From NCBI RefSeq assembly GCF_004152845.1, contig NZ_SEON01000006.1, positions 124,001-188,000 of the forward strand: a stretch of 64,000 nt of DNA. The letters are read 5' to 3'. Positions 15,651 through 24,085 of this stretch are shown in pieces (the stretch's first letter is position 1; each line of letters starts with the position of its first letter). The notes below the pieces were generated by a model. The model did not search any database. It was not told the DNA's origin and was given only the letters and a program-made list of their open reading frames with translations. Source of the stretch: Sphingobium fuliginis. Lineage in GTDB: Bacteria; Pseudomonadota; Alphaproteobacteria; Sphingomonadales; Sphingomonadaceae. A program made the translations under genes and the position numbers.

Positions 15651-17528
15651 ATGTCCGCTCCCGATAAGCCCCGGCGCCCGGAAGCGCTCGACCGTCGAGA
15701 ATTGCTGGCCGCCGGGCTTGCGGGACTGGCGCTCACGGGCCTTCCATCCGCCGCCCGCGGGCAGTCGGGCGCCCGTGCCCCCGACGCGCCCCGCTCCGGC
15801 GGAACGAGCGTCGCGGCGCATCGTGTCGAAGTGCCGATGCCGCATGGCGGCGTCACCGCCGGTCATCCGCTGGCCGCCATGGCCGGAACCCGCATGCTGA
15901 TGCAGGGCGGCAGCGCGGCCGACGCGGTGGTGGCCGCCATGGCGGTGATGAATGTCGTCGAACCCTGGGCATCGAGCGCGGGCGGCAACGGCTTCGCCAC
16001 CTGCCTCGACCGCAAGGCGGGCAAGGTCCACTCGCTCGCCTTCACCGGCGGCGCGCCGCGCCTGCTCGACCCGCAGGTCGATCCCAAGGCGCTGGACCAT
16101 GGCCCGAAGGCGTTGACGGTGCCCGGAGCCTTTGGCGGCTGGATCGCGCTTGCCCGGCGATTCGGCAGGTTGCCGCTCGCCACATTGCTGGAGCCAGCGA
16201 TCGGCTATGCCCGCGACGGCCACCCGCTCGACCCGTCCATCGCCCTGTTCATCGGCCGGGCGCAAAAGACGCTGAGCCTCTATCCGACCAGCGCCGCCCT
16301 GTTCCTGCCGGATGGACAGCCGCCTGCGGCCCGCTCGATCTTCCGCAATCCCAATCTCGCCCGCACGCTGCAAGCGCTGGCCAATGCCGAGACGAAGGCG
16401 CTGAAGGGCGGCGCGGACCGGGATCGTGCCCTGCAAGCCGCCTATGACTATTTCTACTCAGGCCCCATCGCGCAGGAATTTGCGCGCTTTTCGACCGAAA
16501 CCGGCGGCTGGCTGCGCCTCGACGATCTCAAGGCCTATCAGCCGCGCTGGAGCGATCCGGTCAGCACCCATTATCGCGGGCTGGACGTCTATAGCAGTCC
16601 GCTGACCTCCCGCACCGGGCTGGAACTGTGCGAGCAGCTCAATCTGGTCGAGGGTTTCGACCTGGCCGCCCTGCCCGCCGAGGGGCCGCAGCTCACTCAT
16701 CTGCTGATCGAGGCGATCAAGGTCGCCAAGGCGGATGTCTATCGCTACGCCGCCGATCCCCGCTTCGCCCAGACGCCGGTCGAGGGCCTGCTCTCCAAGC
16801 GTTTCGCGGCGGAACGGCGCAGGCTGATCGATCCGGCCCGGGCGGGTCTCTATCCGGAGGGCGGCGATGCCGCCGCCTTCGACCGGGCGGCGCTGGAACA
16901 GGCGCGGCCGCGCTTCGCGGCGCGGGGCGACGACCGCACGCGAGGGGGCGACACGACCAGCCTGTCCGCCGTCGACGCGGACGGCAACGCCATCGCCGTC
17001 ACGACCACCATTGGCGGCGGCTTCGGCACTTTTCTGGTGATGGGCGATACGGGCATCCTCTTCAACAACGGGTTGAGGCTGGGGTCCACCGCACCCTATG
17101 ACGGGCACCCGAACAAGGTCGCGCCCGGCAGGATCGCCCTTCTGGGCAACGGCCCCACCATCGTTCTGGACAAGGGCCGGCTGCATCTGGTGTTCGGATC
17201 GCCCGGCGGCGAAACGATCGGCCAGACACAATTCCAGTTCCTGGTGAACATGGTCGATCGCGGCATGCCGATCCAGGCAGCCATAGAGGCGCCGCGTTTC
17301 GCGCTCGATGCCGATCCGAATTTCTACAGGCCCGGCGCCGCGATCACCGTGCAGGCGGAGGGCCGCTTTGCCGATCCGGTGCTGCAAGGGCTGACCGCCA
17401 TGGGCCACCGGATCGAGAAGGTCGGCCCTTATGCGATCGGCAGCGTCCAGGGCATAGCGGTCGATCCATCGGGCGCGCGCATGGGCGGGGCCGACCCCCG
17501 CCGCATGGGCTATGCGGTCGGTTATTGA
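15651..17528 (+). CDS. ggt: Gamma-glutamyltransferase, Tat-exported (copy 2)
   Basis: This 625-residue protein has a Tat signal (LDRRELLAAGLAGLAL). The gamma-glutamyltransferase autocleavage and nucleophile site is T435 in GDTTSLSAVDADGN. GSPGGETIGQTQFQFLVNMVD is the C-terminal glycine-rich segment. The role is periplasmic cleavage of gamma-glutamyl bonds, or of another amide, since many annotated GGT paralogs act on cephalosporin-like or other acyl amides. It is 74 bp after the TonB-dependent receptor on the same strand, with a terminator-like hairpin between them. The small-subunit region is clearly different from copy 1, which suggests different substrate ranges. It converges with the small DUF2945 gene, leaving 17 bp. 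Confidence 0.9.
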   Translation: MSAPDKPRRPEALDRRELLAAGLAGLALTGLPSAARGQSGARAPDAPRSGGTSVAAHRVEVPMPHGGVTAGHPLAAMAGTRMLMQGGSAADAVVAAMAVMNVVEPWASSAGGNGFATCLDRKAGKVHSLAFTGGAPRLLDPQVDPKALDHGPKALTVPGAFGGWIALARRFGRLPLATLLEPAIGYARDGHPLDPSIALFIGRAQKTLSLYPTSAALFLPDGQPPAARSIFRNPNLARTLQALANAETKALKGGADRDRALQAAYDYFYSGPIAQEFARFSTETGGWLRLDDLKAYQPRWSDPVSTHYRGLDVYSSPLTSRTGLELCEQLNLVEGFDLAALPAEGPQLTHLLIEAIKVAKADVYRYAADPRFAQTPVEGLLSKRFAAERRRLIDPARAGLYPEGGDAAAFDRAALEQARPRFAARGDDRTRGGDTTSLSAVDADGNAIAVTTTIGGGFGTFLVMGDTGILFNNGLRLGSTAPYDGHPNKVAPGRIALLGNGPTIVLDKGRLHLVFGSPGGETIGQTQFQFLVNMVDRGMPIQAAIEAPRFALDADPNFYRPGAAITVQAEGRFADPVLQGLTAMGHRIEKVGPYAIGSVQGIAVDPSGARMGGADPRRMGYAVGY

Positions 17529-17545
17529 GGCGACCCGCGAGGCGC

Positions 17546-17755
17546 TTACCGCTTCCTGAGGGCATCGGGCTTGTGCGCAGCCCGCTTGCCCTCATCCGTT
17601 TCCACGATGAATTCGGGATTGCCCGGCGTGGCGGCCACTTTGTGGCCCTTGATCCGCGTGGTTTCGGTGACCTTCTTCACCACCTTGCCATGGGCCTGTC
17701 CGCCATGGCTTTTCCACGTCACGGGATCGCCTTTCCTGAGAGTGCTCGCCATCAT
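17546..17755 (-). CDS. DUF2945 family small protein (hypervirulence-associated TUDOR-like)
   Basis: This 69-residue basic protein opens TLRKGDPVTWKSHGGQAHGKVVKKVTE and carries TTRIKGHKVAA and NPEFIVETDEGKRAAHKP, the pattern of DUF2945, a small SH3/TUDOR-like beta-barrel. Its molecular function is unknown. Relatives are often found with desiccation and osmotic stress genes. Two ATGs in a row (17755 and 17752) are possible starts. The first overlaps the stop of the upstream 61-residue gene by ATGA, so the two are translationally coupled. Confidence 0.8.
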   Translation of the reverse strand: MMASTLRKGDPVTWKSHGGQAHGKVVKKVTETTRIKGHKVAATPGNPEFIVETDEGKRAAHKPDALRKR

Positions 17756-17937
17756 GCGCCTCCCGGATCGACGGAGAAGGCGATCTTGCGCCGATCCATT
17801 TCCTCGACCACGGCCTGAAGGAAGGGGGACAGATTCTCCGTCTCCTTGTCCGAGGCCGTTTCCCAGCTGTCGATCAGTTCCTCATCGGTCATGTTCCCGA
17901 CCACGGCCCTATGATCGCTTTGCGCATCCGCAGCCAT
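17752..17937 (-). CDS. Small conserved acidic protein of unknown function (61 aa)
   Basis: The frame beginning MAADAQSDHRAVVGNMTDEE is short and acidic, and ends RRKIAFSVDPGGA. A GAGG ribosome site lies just upstream. I do not recognise a named domain, and it has no signal peptide or membrane segment. It sits between the DUF2171 gene (26 bp upstream) and DUF2945 (ATGA overlap). All three are small and charged, which fits a stress-induced trio. A longer frame open to 18324 includes the antisense of neighbours and is not preferred. Confidence 0.6.
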   Translation of the reverse strand: MAADAQSDHRAVVGNMTDEELIDSWETASDKETENLSPFLQAVVEEMDRRKIAFSVDPGGA

Positions 17938-17963
17938 GACGATCCTCCGCTCTACGGCCTGGG

Positions 17964-18230
17964 TCAGTTGCCGTCGTCCATGATCGCTTCGCCGCCTTCC
18001 TCCTCCTCCAGGAGAACCGCTGCGGAACCCGACGCCGAAAGCCGGACCTGATTCCCTTCCACCGCGGCGACCAGCCCGCCGGCAATGAAATGATGATGGT
18101 CCCCATGCGATCCGCTGTCGGCCTTGACCATCTTGATCCGGTCGCCTTCCACCTTGTCGACCGTGCCGATGTGCACGCCGTCGGCGCCGATGATGTCCAT
18201 ATGTTCCTTGATTGCGCTCAGCTCTGCCAT
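17964..18230 (-). CDS. DUF2171 family small protein
   Basis: This 88-residue protein starts MAELSAIKEHMDIIGADGVH, and IGTVDKVEGDRIKMVK is the typical PRC-barrel-like beta core of DUF2171. GSHGDHHHFIAGGLV and an acidic tail (LLEEEEGGEAIMDDGN) follow. The histidine cluster and acidic tail could bind metal, but that is speculation. Function is unknown; relatives occur with general stress genes in alphaproteobacteria. A GGAG-like ribosome site precedes the start. It heads the three-gene minus-strand cluster and is divergent from the LysR gene at 18529. Confidence 0.75.
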   Translation of the reverse strand: MAELSAIKEHMDIIGADGVHIGTVDKVEGDRIKMVKADSGSHGDHHHFIAGGLVAAVEGNQVRLSASGSAAVLLEEEEGGEAIMDDGN

Positions 18231-18433
18231 GTCCGTCTCCTTCTTCCGCCCTGAACGCATGGAGCCGCGCGAGAGATGCGCCGGGCGCCGCCGACTGGCG
18301 CGCCGGAGCCACGACTTCACGCAAAACCGCCCCTCTGCCCAGATGGGGCCGGCACCGGGCCGCATGCCTTCGGCACGGCCGATCGACGACGAAAGTATCA
18401 TCCCGGTCCCGATGCGGACATTGCGCCGAATCT

Positions 18434-18455
18434 CCTGAAAGCTTACGGTTTCAGG
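18434..18455. promoter_or_regulatory. Inverted repeat upstream of the LysR gene, candidate operator
   Basis: CCTGAAA and TTTCAGG form perfect 7-bp arms around 8 nt (GCTTACGG), 74 bp before the LysR start codon in the 298-bp gap shared with the divergent DUF2171 gene. LysR proteins commonly bind such dyads near their own promoter. No other strong signal was seen in this gap. Confidence 0.4.
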
Positions 18456-18528
18456 CAAGGCCGTCTGCCCGGCCGTCGGCGGTTCAAGGGTCGACGCGGC
18501 CGGAAAGTCATACTCCGGAGGTATCATC

Positions 18529-19455
18529 ATGTTGGACATGCGCCTTCTGCGCTACTTCGTGGCCGTGGCGGACGAGGGCAATTTCAACCGCGCGGCGGAA
18601 CGGCTGCACATCGCGCAGCCGCCGCTGTCGCGCGCGATCCAGCAGCTGGAGGCGCATGTCGGCGCGCCCCTGCTGGACCGCGCCAGCCGTCCGCTGCGCC
18701 TGACCGGCGTGGGGCGCCTGCTGCACGCGCAGGCGGTGCAGGTGCTGAGCCGCATGGAAGATGTGGAGGCGATGGTGAAGGCGGCGGCGACCAGCCGGCG
18801 GCGGCGGCTGGTGATCGGCTTCGTCGCCTCGACCATCTATGCGCGGCTGCCCGAATTGATCCGCGCGTTCCGCAAGGTCGCCGACAATGTCGAACTGGTC
18901 ATGGTGGAAAGCACCACGCTGGACCAGATCGCCGCGCTGAAGGAAGGGCGGATCGATGTCGGGTTCGGCCGCATCCGGTTCGAGGATCCGGGCGTGCGCC
19001 GCATCATCCTGCGCGATGAAAAGCTGGTCGCCGCCTTTCCGATCGACCATCCCCTGGCAAGCGGCGAAGGGCCGATTTCGCTGCGCGAACTGGCGGACGA
19101 ACCGCAGATCGTATATCCCCGCGCGCCGCGCCCCAGCTATGCCGATCAAGTGATTTCCCTGTTCCGCGACCAGGCGATTGAGCCGCGCATCGTCCATGAA
19201 GCGCGCGAGCTTCAGATCGCCATCGGCCTCGTCGCGGCGGAGGAAGGCATGGCGATCGTTCCCGAATCGGTCCGGCGGGCGCGCAGCCACGACGTCGCCT
19301 TTCGCGAACTGGCCGAACCCGCCACGTCCCCCATCATCTTGAGCCATCGTCCCGGCGACCGCTCCCCCGAACTCGCGCTGATGACATCGGTCGTCGCCCG
19401 CAAATATGCGGAGTGGGGCTATGACGTGCCCGCAGCGCTGAGCGAGGAATCCTGA
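18529..19455 (+). CDS. LysR-family transcriptional regulator
   Basis: This 308-residue regulator has an N-terminal winged helix-turn-helix (MRLLRYFVAVADEGNFNRAAERLHIAQPPLSRAIQQLE) and a LysR substrate domain from ~residue 90 (RRRLVIGFVASTIYARLPELIRAFR). The HTH sequence is the BenM/CatR/CbnR subgroup style, often linked to aromatic or chloroaromatic catabolism, but no such structural genes adjoin it. A perfect GGAGG at 18517-18521, 7 nt before the ATG, fixes the start at 18529. It is divergent from the small DUF2171 cluster. The target is unknown. Confidence 0.9.
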   Translation: MLDMRLLRYFVAVADEGNFNRAAERLHIAQPPLSRAIQQLEAHVGAPLLDRASRPLRLTGVGRLLHAQAVQVLSRMEDVEAMVKAAATSRRRRLVIGFVASTIYARLPELIRAFRKVADNVELVMVESTTLDQIAALKEGRIDVGFGRIRFEDPGVRRIILRDEKLVAAFPIDHPLASGEGPISLRELADEPQIVYPRAPRPSYADQVISLFRDQAIEPRIVHEARELQIAIGLVAAEEGMAIVPESVRRARSHDVAFRELAEPATSPIILSHRPGDRSPELALMTSVVARKYAEWGYDVPAALSEES

Positions 19456-19575
19456 GCGGGCTGCGCGAAGCGGCGGTTCCGCCAGTCCACCCCTGCCATT
19501 TTTCACGGAGATATGGCGTGCGCCTTCCGCCTCGCTTATGCGGGTAGGAAATCGAAGCGAGGAAGAGAGTTACCC

Positions 19576-21540
19576 ATGGCCCTGGTGAAAAAGGCTGCGC
19601 TCGGCAAGGCTGGCCGTGGCAGATCGGTCGCATCCTCTCCTGACGACCGGCCGGCAATGGACAAGTCCATGGCCCCCAACGGGTCCAGCCCGCCCAAACG
19701 GCTCCCTGCACGGCCGGGACGCAGGCGCAAGCCCATGACCGCGGTCGAGCGGCTCGACCAGGCGACGCAGGAACTGGCCAGCGGGTTGGGGGAATCGGCG
19801 TCCGCCGCGGCCGAACTCCAGCGCAATGTCGAGCAGATGGCGAGCGGCGCGGAGGAGGCGGCCAGCGCCGCGCAGGAGTCGCTCGGCCTCGTCGGCCATC
19901 TGCGCGCCAATTTTCGGGAAGCGAGCATCCGCGCCGCCGCATCGCGCAGCCAGACCGAAAGGCTGGAGGCGTCGTTCAAGGAAATCTCCGAACAGATCGA
20001 TGCTTCCGTCGCGGCGATAGAGTTGAACGCCCGCCGCCAGCTTGGCTCGGTCACGGTGATAGAGCAGTTGGAACTGGCCGCCGCCCGCATCGGCGCGGTG
20101 GGCGACGCCATGGGCGACCTGGCCGAACAGACCGGCATGCTGGCGCTGAACGCATCGATCGAGGCGACCCGCGCCGGGGACAGCGGCAGGGGCTTCGGCA
20201 TCGTTGCCGACGAGGTTCGCGAACTGGCCGAAGCGTCGGAGGCGAGCGCGACCGACATCCGCGCGATTGCGACGGGCATCGTCGCGGAGGTCCGCGCGAT
20301 TGCGGCGCGGGTCCGCGCGGCCAGCGAACGCGCCAGCGGGGAGGCGCGGAGCGGCAGCCATGTCAGCACAGCCCTGGAAGAAGCGCGGGACGCCCTCGCC
20401 ACCGTTCTGGGCGGCGCGCAGGAGATCGCCGCCGCCGCCGTCCAGGCTGAGGTGGCCGCCACGGAATCGGAACGCGGGGCCGAGCAGGTCGCTAGCGCCG
20501 CGGAGGAACAGTCCGCCGCGGCGGCCGAGGCGCAGCAGGCGATAGAGCAGCAGGCCGCCTCGCTGGAGCAGAGCCAGCAGACGGCGGAAGCGCTGGCGGC
20601 GCTGAGCGGCGCGCTGGGGACGGAACGGGCCGGTTCGCAGGAGGTCGAGCAGATCGCCGTGGCCGCCGAACAATTATCCGCCACGGTGCAGGAGCTGTCG
20701 GGCGCATCCAGCCAGATCCAGATCGCCATCGAGCAGATTGCGCGCGGCGCACAGCTTCAAAGCGCCGCCACATTGCAGGCCAGCGCCGCCATGGGGCAGA
20801 TCGAAACCAGCGCCACCATTGCAAAGGACAGGGCGGCCGGCGCGGTCGAAAGCCTGGACGGGCTGGTCGCGACGGTCGGGGAAGGAAGCGCGAAACTGAC
20901 CGGCCTGATCGACGGCGTGGGCGCCGCCGTCGAAGACACGCGCGCCGTGCTGGACCTGCTCGGCAGGCTGAACGAAACGGCGCGGCGGGCGGAGAAGGTG
21001 GCCGACACGCTGGCGCTCGGCGCGCTCCAGACCAACATGCTGGGGGTGAGCGGCGCGGTGGAGGCGACCCGGTCCGGCGAAGCGGGCGAAGGCTTCACGA
21101 CCGTCACGGCCGACATTCGGAAACTGGCGCGCAGCCTGGCCGCCAATGCCGAAGAAGGCAAGGATGTCGTGCGCGCCATCCAGGAAGGCATTCAGATCGC
21201 GCAGCGCACGCTCGACCAGATCGCCGCGGCGGGGGAGACGGAAACGACGCGCAACGAAGCGCTGCTTGCCCGCTTCGCCGGCATGGCTGCGGAGCTGAAC
21301 GCGACCCGCGCCGACAATGGCGTGATCCTCGATGGCGCGGAGGCGATACAGCACGCCGCGCGAGAGGTGCGAAGCGGCTGCGAGCAGATCGCAAAGGCGG
21401 CCGAACTGGCGGCCGAAGCTGCGCGGGAGGCGGGCGCTGCCGCTCACCAGCAGGCGCAGAGCGCGGAAATGCTGGCTGCGGCCATTGAAGACATCGCCTC
21501 TCTCGCCGCCTCGCTCAACAGCGGAGAGTCCGGCGCATGA
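19576..21540 (+). CDS. Cytosolic methyl-accepting chemotaxis protein with two signalling tips
   Basis: The start at 19576 follows GAGGAAGAGAG; upstream Met codons lack such a site. The 654-residue product has a basic, disordered first ~55 residues and no signal peptide, membrane helix or ligand domain. The rest is alanine/glutamate-rich coiled coil. A canonical receptor tip sits around residues 184-222 (EQTGMLALNASIEATRAG, then GRGFGIVADEVRELAEAS), and a second, degenerate tip at ~485-525 (QTNMLGVSGAVEATRSGEAG). The tip is where CheW and CheA bind. AEEQSAAAAEA segments resemble methylation sites. It heads the chemosensory operon and overlaps cheW by ATGA. The input signal is unknown and may come through a partner protein. 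Confidence 0.88.
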   Translation: MALVKKAALGKAGRGRSVASSPDDRPAMDKSMAPNGSSPPKRLPARPGRRRKPMTAVERLDQATQELASGLGESASAAAELQRNVEQMASGAEEAASAAQESLGLVGHLRANFREASIRAAASRSQTERLEASFKEISEQIDASVAAIELNARRQLGSVTVIEQLELAAARIGAVGDAMGDLAEQTGMLALNASIEATRAGDSGRGFGIVADEVRELAEASEASATDIRAIATGIVAEVRAIAARVRAASERASGEARSGSHVSTALEEARDALATVLGGAQEIAAAAVQAEVAATESERGAEQVASAAEEQSAAAAEAQQAIEQQAASLEQSQQTAEALAALSGALGTERAGSQEVEQIAVAAEQLSATVQELSGASSQIQIAIEQIARGAQLQSAATLQASAAMGQIETSATIAKDRAAGAVESLDGLVATVGEGSAKLTGLIDGVGAAVEDTRAVLDLLGRLNETARRAEKVADTLALGALQTNMLGVSGAVEATRSGEAGEGFTTVTADIRKLARSLAANAEEGKDVVRAIQEGIQIAQRTLDQIAAAGETETTRNEALLARFAGMAAELNATRADNGVILDGAEAIQHAAREVRSGCEQIAKAAELAAEAAREAGAAAHQQAQSAEMLAAAIEDIASLAASLNSGESGA

Positions 21541-22943
21541 CGGCGGGCGACCGGCTCGTCTTCCGTGCCGGTGACAGGCGCTATGCCGTGGCGGCGGGCC
21601 GCGTGCGCGAACTCGCCCGATTGCCGCGGCTGACGCCGGTTCCACTGGCGCCGCAGGGTCTGCTGGGGCTGGGCAATGTGCGGGGAGAGACGATCGCGGT
21701 GCTTTCCCCGGCCGCGATGACCGGCGGCGAAGCGCTGGGCGCGGCGCGCCATTTGCTGGTGCTGGGGGGCAGCGATCCCATCGCCCTGGCCATCGATGCG
21801 GTGGAAAGGTCCGACGGGGACGAGGCGGGCAGGATCGAGGATTTCCCCCTCGACCAATGGATCGCACAGGCCTTTCCCCTGCGCGCGAGTGCGCGACGCG
21901 CCAGCGCAGGCGGGGCCATGGCACGACCTGTCCGGCACGCCATGCGGGACGACCGGCTGGCGCTGCTGCGCGTGGCGATAGGCGATCAGAGCTTCGCCCT
22001 GCCCCTGGAGGAGGTTGCGCAAGTGCTGCGCATGCCCCGCGACGTGGCGCTGCTCCCCGGCGCGGATGCAGCCGTGGTGGGGACGATCCGCTGGCGCGAC
22101 CGGTCGCTGGGCGTGCTGTCGCTCGCGGCGCTGCTGGGCCTTTCCGGCGATGAGGGGGCGGAGACGGACCGTGCCCGCCGCCGCATCGTCGTGGTGACGC
22201 TCGGCGGGCAGAATCTGGGACTGCTGGTCGATCATGTCGAAGGACTTTTGCGCGTGTCGCCCGGGCGGATCGACAGCCTACCCACCGCCCTGTTGCGGAC
22301 GGAAGGCGAGGCGCGGATCAGCGCCATTTGCCGTCCCGAGGGCGGCGGCCGGCTGGTGTCGATGCTGGCGGTCGACGAACTGCTGCGTGATCCCGCCGCG
22401 CGCCTGCCGGTGACGAAGGATCAGCGAACCGGCAAAGCCGCGCCTGCATCCTCGCCCTCCAGCCCGCGGATGTCCCTGCTGCTCGTCCGCATCGGTCCCC
22501 ATGACCTTGCCCTGCCGGTCGGGGCCATCGACAAGGTGATGGGGCCGCCGGAGCGGCTGACCACGCTGCCCGGTGCGCCGCCGTGGCTGGCGGGCCTGGC
22601 GGCGACTGGCGGCGAACCGCTCGCGGTGGTCGATCAAGTCATGCGTCTGACGGGTTCCCCGGCCAGCGGAGCGCGGCGACGGCTGATCGTGCTGCGCACC
22701 GACGGCCGGCGCGTCGGCTTTCTGGTCGACGAAGCGCGCACCATCCTTGCCGTCGAACGCAGCATGCTCGTTCCCGCACCCCTTCCCGATGCGCTGGCCG
22801 ATGGGATTTTCGGAGAGGTGCTGCACGCTTCGGACGGTGGCGGCAGAACGCTGCTCGTCGTCCAGCCGGCAGCGTTGCTTTCTTCAGCCGAGCAAGCCCT
22901 TATGGCCGAAATCGCTCGCCGCCAGCCGACGCCAGCGCCATGA
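21537..22943 (+). CDS. Chemotaxis coupling protein with three CheW domains
   Basis: This 468-residue protein is made of three CheW-like SH3-type domains in tandem: about residues 5-115 (first, shortest and most degenerate), 140-290 (LALLRVAIGDQSFALPLEEV ... LVDHVEGLLRV) and 315-455 (LLLVRIGPHDLALPVGAIDKV ... FLVDEARTILAVE). The linkers are Ala/Ser-rich. CheW bridges receptors and CheA; a three-domain version could cross-link several receptor tips or kinases. It overlaps the receptor gene by ATGA upstream and cheB by ATGA downstream, so its stoichiometry is probably set by translational coupling. Confidence 0.88.
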   Translation: MTAGDRLVFRAGDRRYAVAAGRVRELARLPRLTPVPLAPQGLLGLGNVRGETIAVLSPAAMTGGEALGAARHLLVLGGSDPIALAIDAVERSDGDEAGRIEDFPLDQWIAQAFPLRASARRASAGGAMARPVRHAMRDDRLALLRVAIGDQSFALPLEEVAQVLRMPRDVALLPGADAAVVGTIRWRDRSLGVLSLAALLGLSGDEGAETDRARRRIVVVTLGGQNLGLLVDHVEGLLRVSPGRIDSLPTALLRTEGEARISAICRPEGGGRLVSMLAVDELLRDPAARLPVTKDQRTGKAAPASSPSSPRMSLLLVRIGPHDLALPVGAIDKVMGPPERLTTLPGAPPWLAGLAATGGEPLAVVDQVMRLTGSPASGARRRLIVLRTDGRRVGFLVDEARTILAVERSMLVPAPLPDALADGIFGEVLHASDGGGRTLLVVQPAALLSSAEQALMAEIARRQPTPAP

Positions 22944-24085
22944 TCCGACTGCTGATCGTCGACGACAGCCCATTGATGCGGCAGCTTCTGACCGAAATCT
23001 TCGCCGAAGCCGGGGATTTCGAGACAGGCACGGCCCGCAACGCCGACGAAGCCCTGGCACAGCTCAGCGCGTTCCAGCCCGATGTCGTGACGCTGGACAT
23101 TCACATGCCCGGAATGGACGGACTCGCCTGCCTCGACCGCATCATGGTCGAGCGGCCGACACCGGTCGTCATGCTGTCCTCCCTCACCGAAGCCGGGGCG
23201 GACGAGACGCTGGAAGCGCTGGCGCTGGGCGCGGTCGATTTCATTCCCAAGCCGCGGGGACCGCTGTCGATCGAGATCGAAGGAATCGCGGCCACGCTTG
23301 TCGCCAAGGTCCGCGAGGCCGCCAGCGCCCGCATCCCGCGCAGCGCCCGGCTGACCGAGCGGGTCCGGCGGCGCGCCGCCGCCACGCGCCTTGCGGGCGG
23401 CTCCGCTGCTCCCATCCGCCCGTCCATGCCCAGACAGGCCGCGACAGCCATTCCACCCCGCAGGCGGCCCGCCCACCTTCCTTCGCACGAGAAAGCCGAG
23501 GCGCTTTCAGGGATAGAGGCGGTGCTGGTGGGCGTCTCCACCGGTGGGCCGTCGGCGCTGGACGCGCTGCTCGGTCCGCTGCCTGCCGACTTCCCCTGGC
23601 CCATCGTCATCGCCCAGCACATGCCGTCCAGCTTCACCGGGCCGCTGGCCCGCCGCCTCGACCGGGGATGCGCCATCGCGGTGGAGGAGGTGCGGCAGCC
23701 CCGCCCCCTTCGCCCCGGCACCGCCTATATCGGGCGGGGAGACGCGGACCTGATCTTCTCCCGCCGGGATGGCGTGCCCCAGATACTGGCCGCCCCGATG
23801 CGGGCGGATCGGCTATGGCATCCCAGCGCGGACCGGCTGGTCGAAAGCGCGCGGGCGCTGTTCCCGCCACGGGCGCTGGTCGCCGTGCTGATGACAGGCA
23901 TGGGGCATGACGGGGCGGAGGCGATGGCCGCCCTCCACCGGGACGGCGGCCATGTGCTGGCGCAGGACGAGGCAAGCTCCGTCGTCTGGGGCATGCCCGG
24001 CGCGCTCGTCGCGGCTGGCGGCGCCGATCTGGTCCTGCCGCTGGAAGATCTGGCGGCGCAGCTCCTCGCTTGGGCGCAGGGATGA
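22940..24085 (+). CDS. cheB: CheB protein-glutamate methylesterase/glutamine deamidase
   Basis: This 381-residue protein has two domains. The receiver spans residues 1-125, with the phospho-acceptor D53 in TLDIHMPGMDG and acidic D8/D9. A Pro/Arg-rich linker follows, then the methylesterase domain from ~195 with catalytic S200 (VSTGG), H227 (AQHM) and D324 (GMGHDG), spaced as in E. coli CheB. It removes methyl groups from the receptor to reset adaptation when phosphorylated by CheA. The ATG at 22940 overlaps the cheW stop; an in-frame extension upstream is the antisense or alternative frame of cheW. cheR follows with a 4-bp overlap. Confidence 0.93.
   Translation: MIRLLIVDDSPLMRQLLTEIFAEAGDFETGTARNADEALAQLSAFQPDVVTLDIHMPGMDGLACLDRIMVERPTPVVMLSSLTEAGADETLEALALGAVDFIPKPRGPLSIEIEGIAATLVAKVREAASARIPRSARLTERVRRRAAATRLAGGSAAPIRPSMPRQAATAIPPRRRPAHLPSHEKAEALSGIEAVLVGVSTGGPSALDALLGPLPADFPWPIVIAQHMPSSFTGPLARRLDRGCAIAVEEVRQPRPLRPGTAYIGRGDADLIFSRRDGVPQILAAPMRADRLWHPSADRLVESARALFPPRALVAVLMTGMGHDGAEAMAALHRDGGHVLAQDEASSVVWGMPGALVAAGGADLVLPLEDLAAQLLAWAQG

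Noticed and set aside
18510..18524. ATACTCCGGAGGTAT as an operator over the LysR ribosome site
   Set aside because: Symmetry is good only for CTCCGGAG; the palindrome is largely explained by the GGAGG ribosome site itself.
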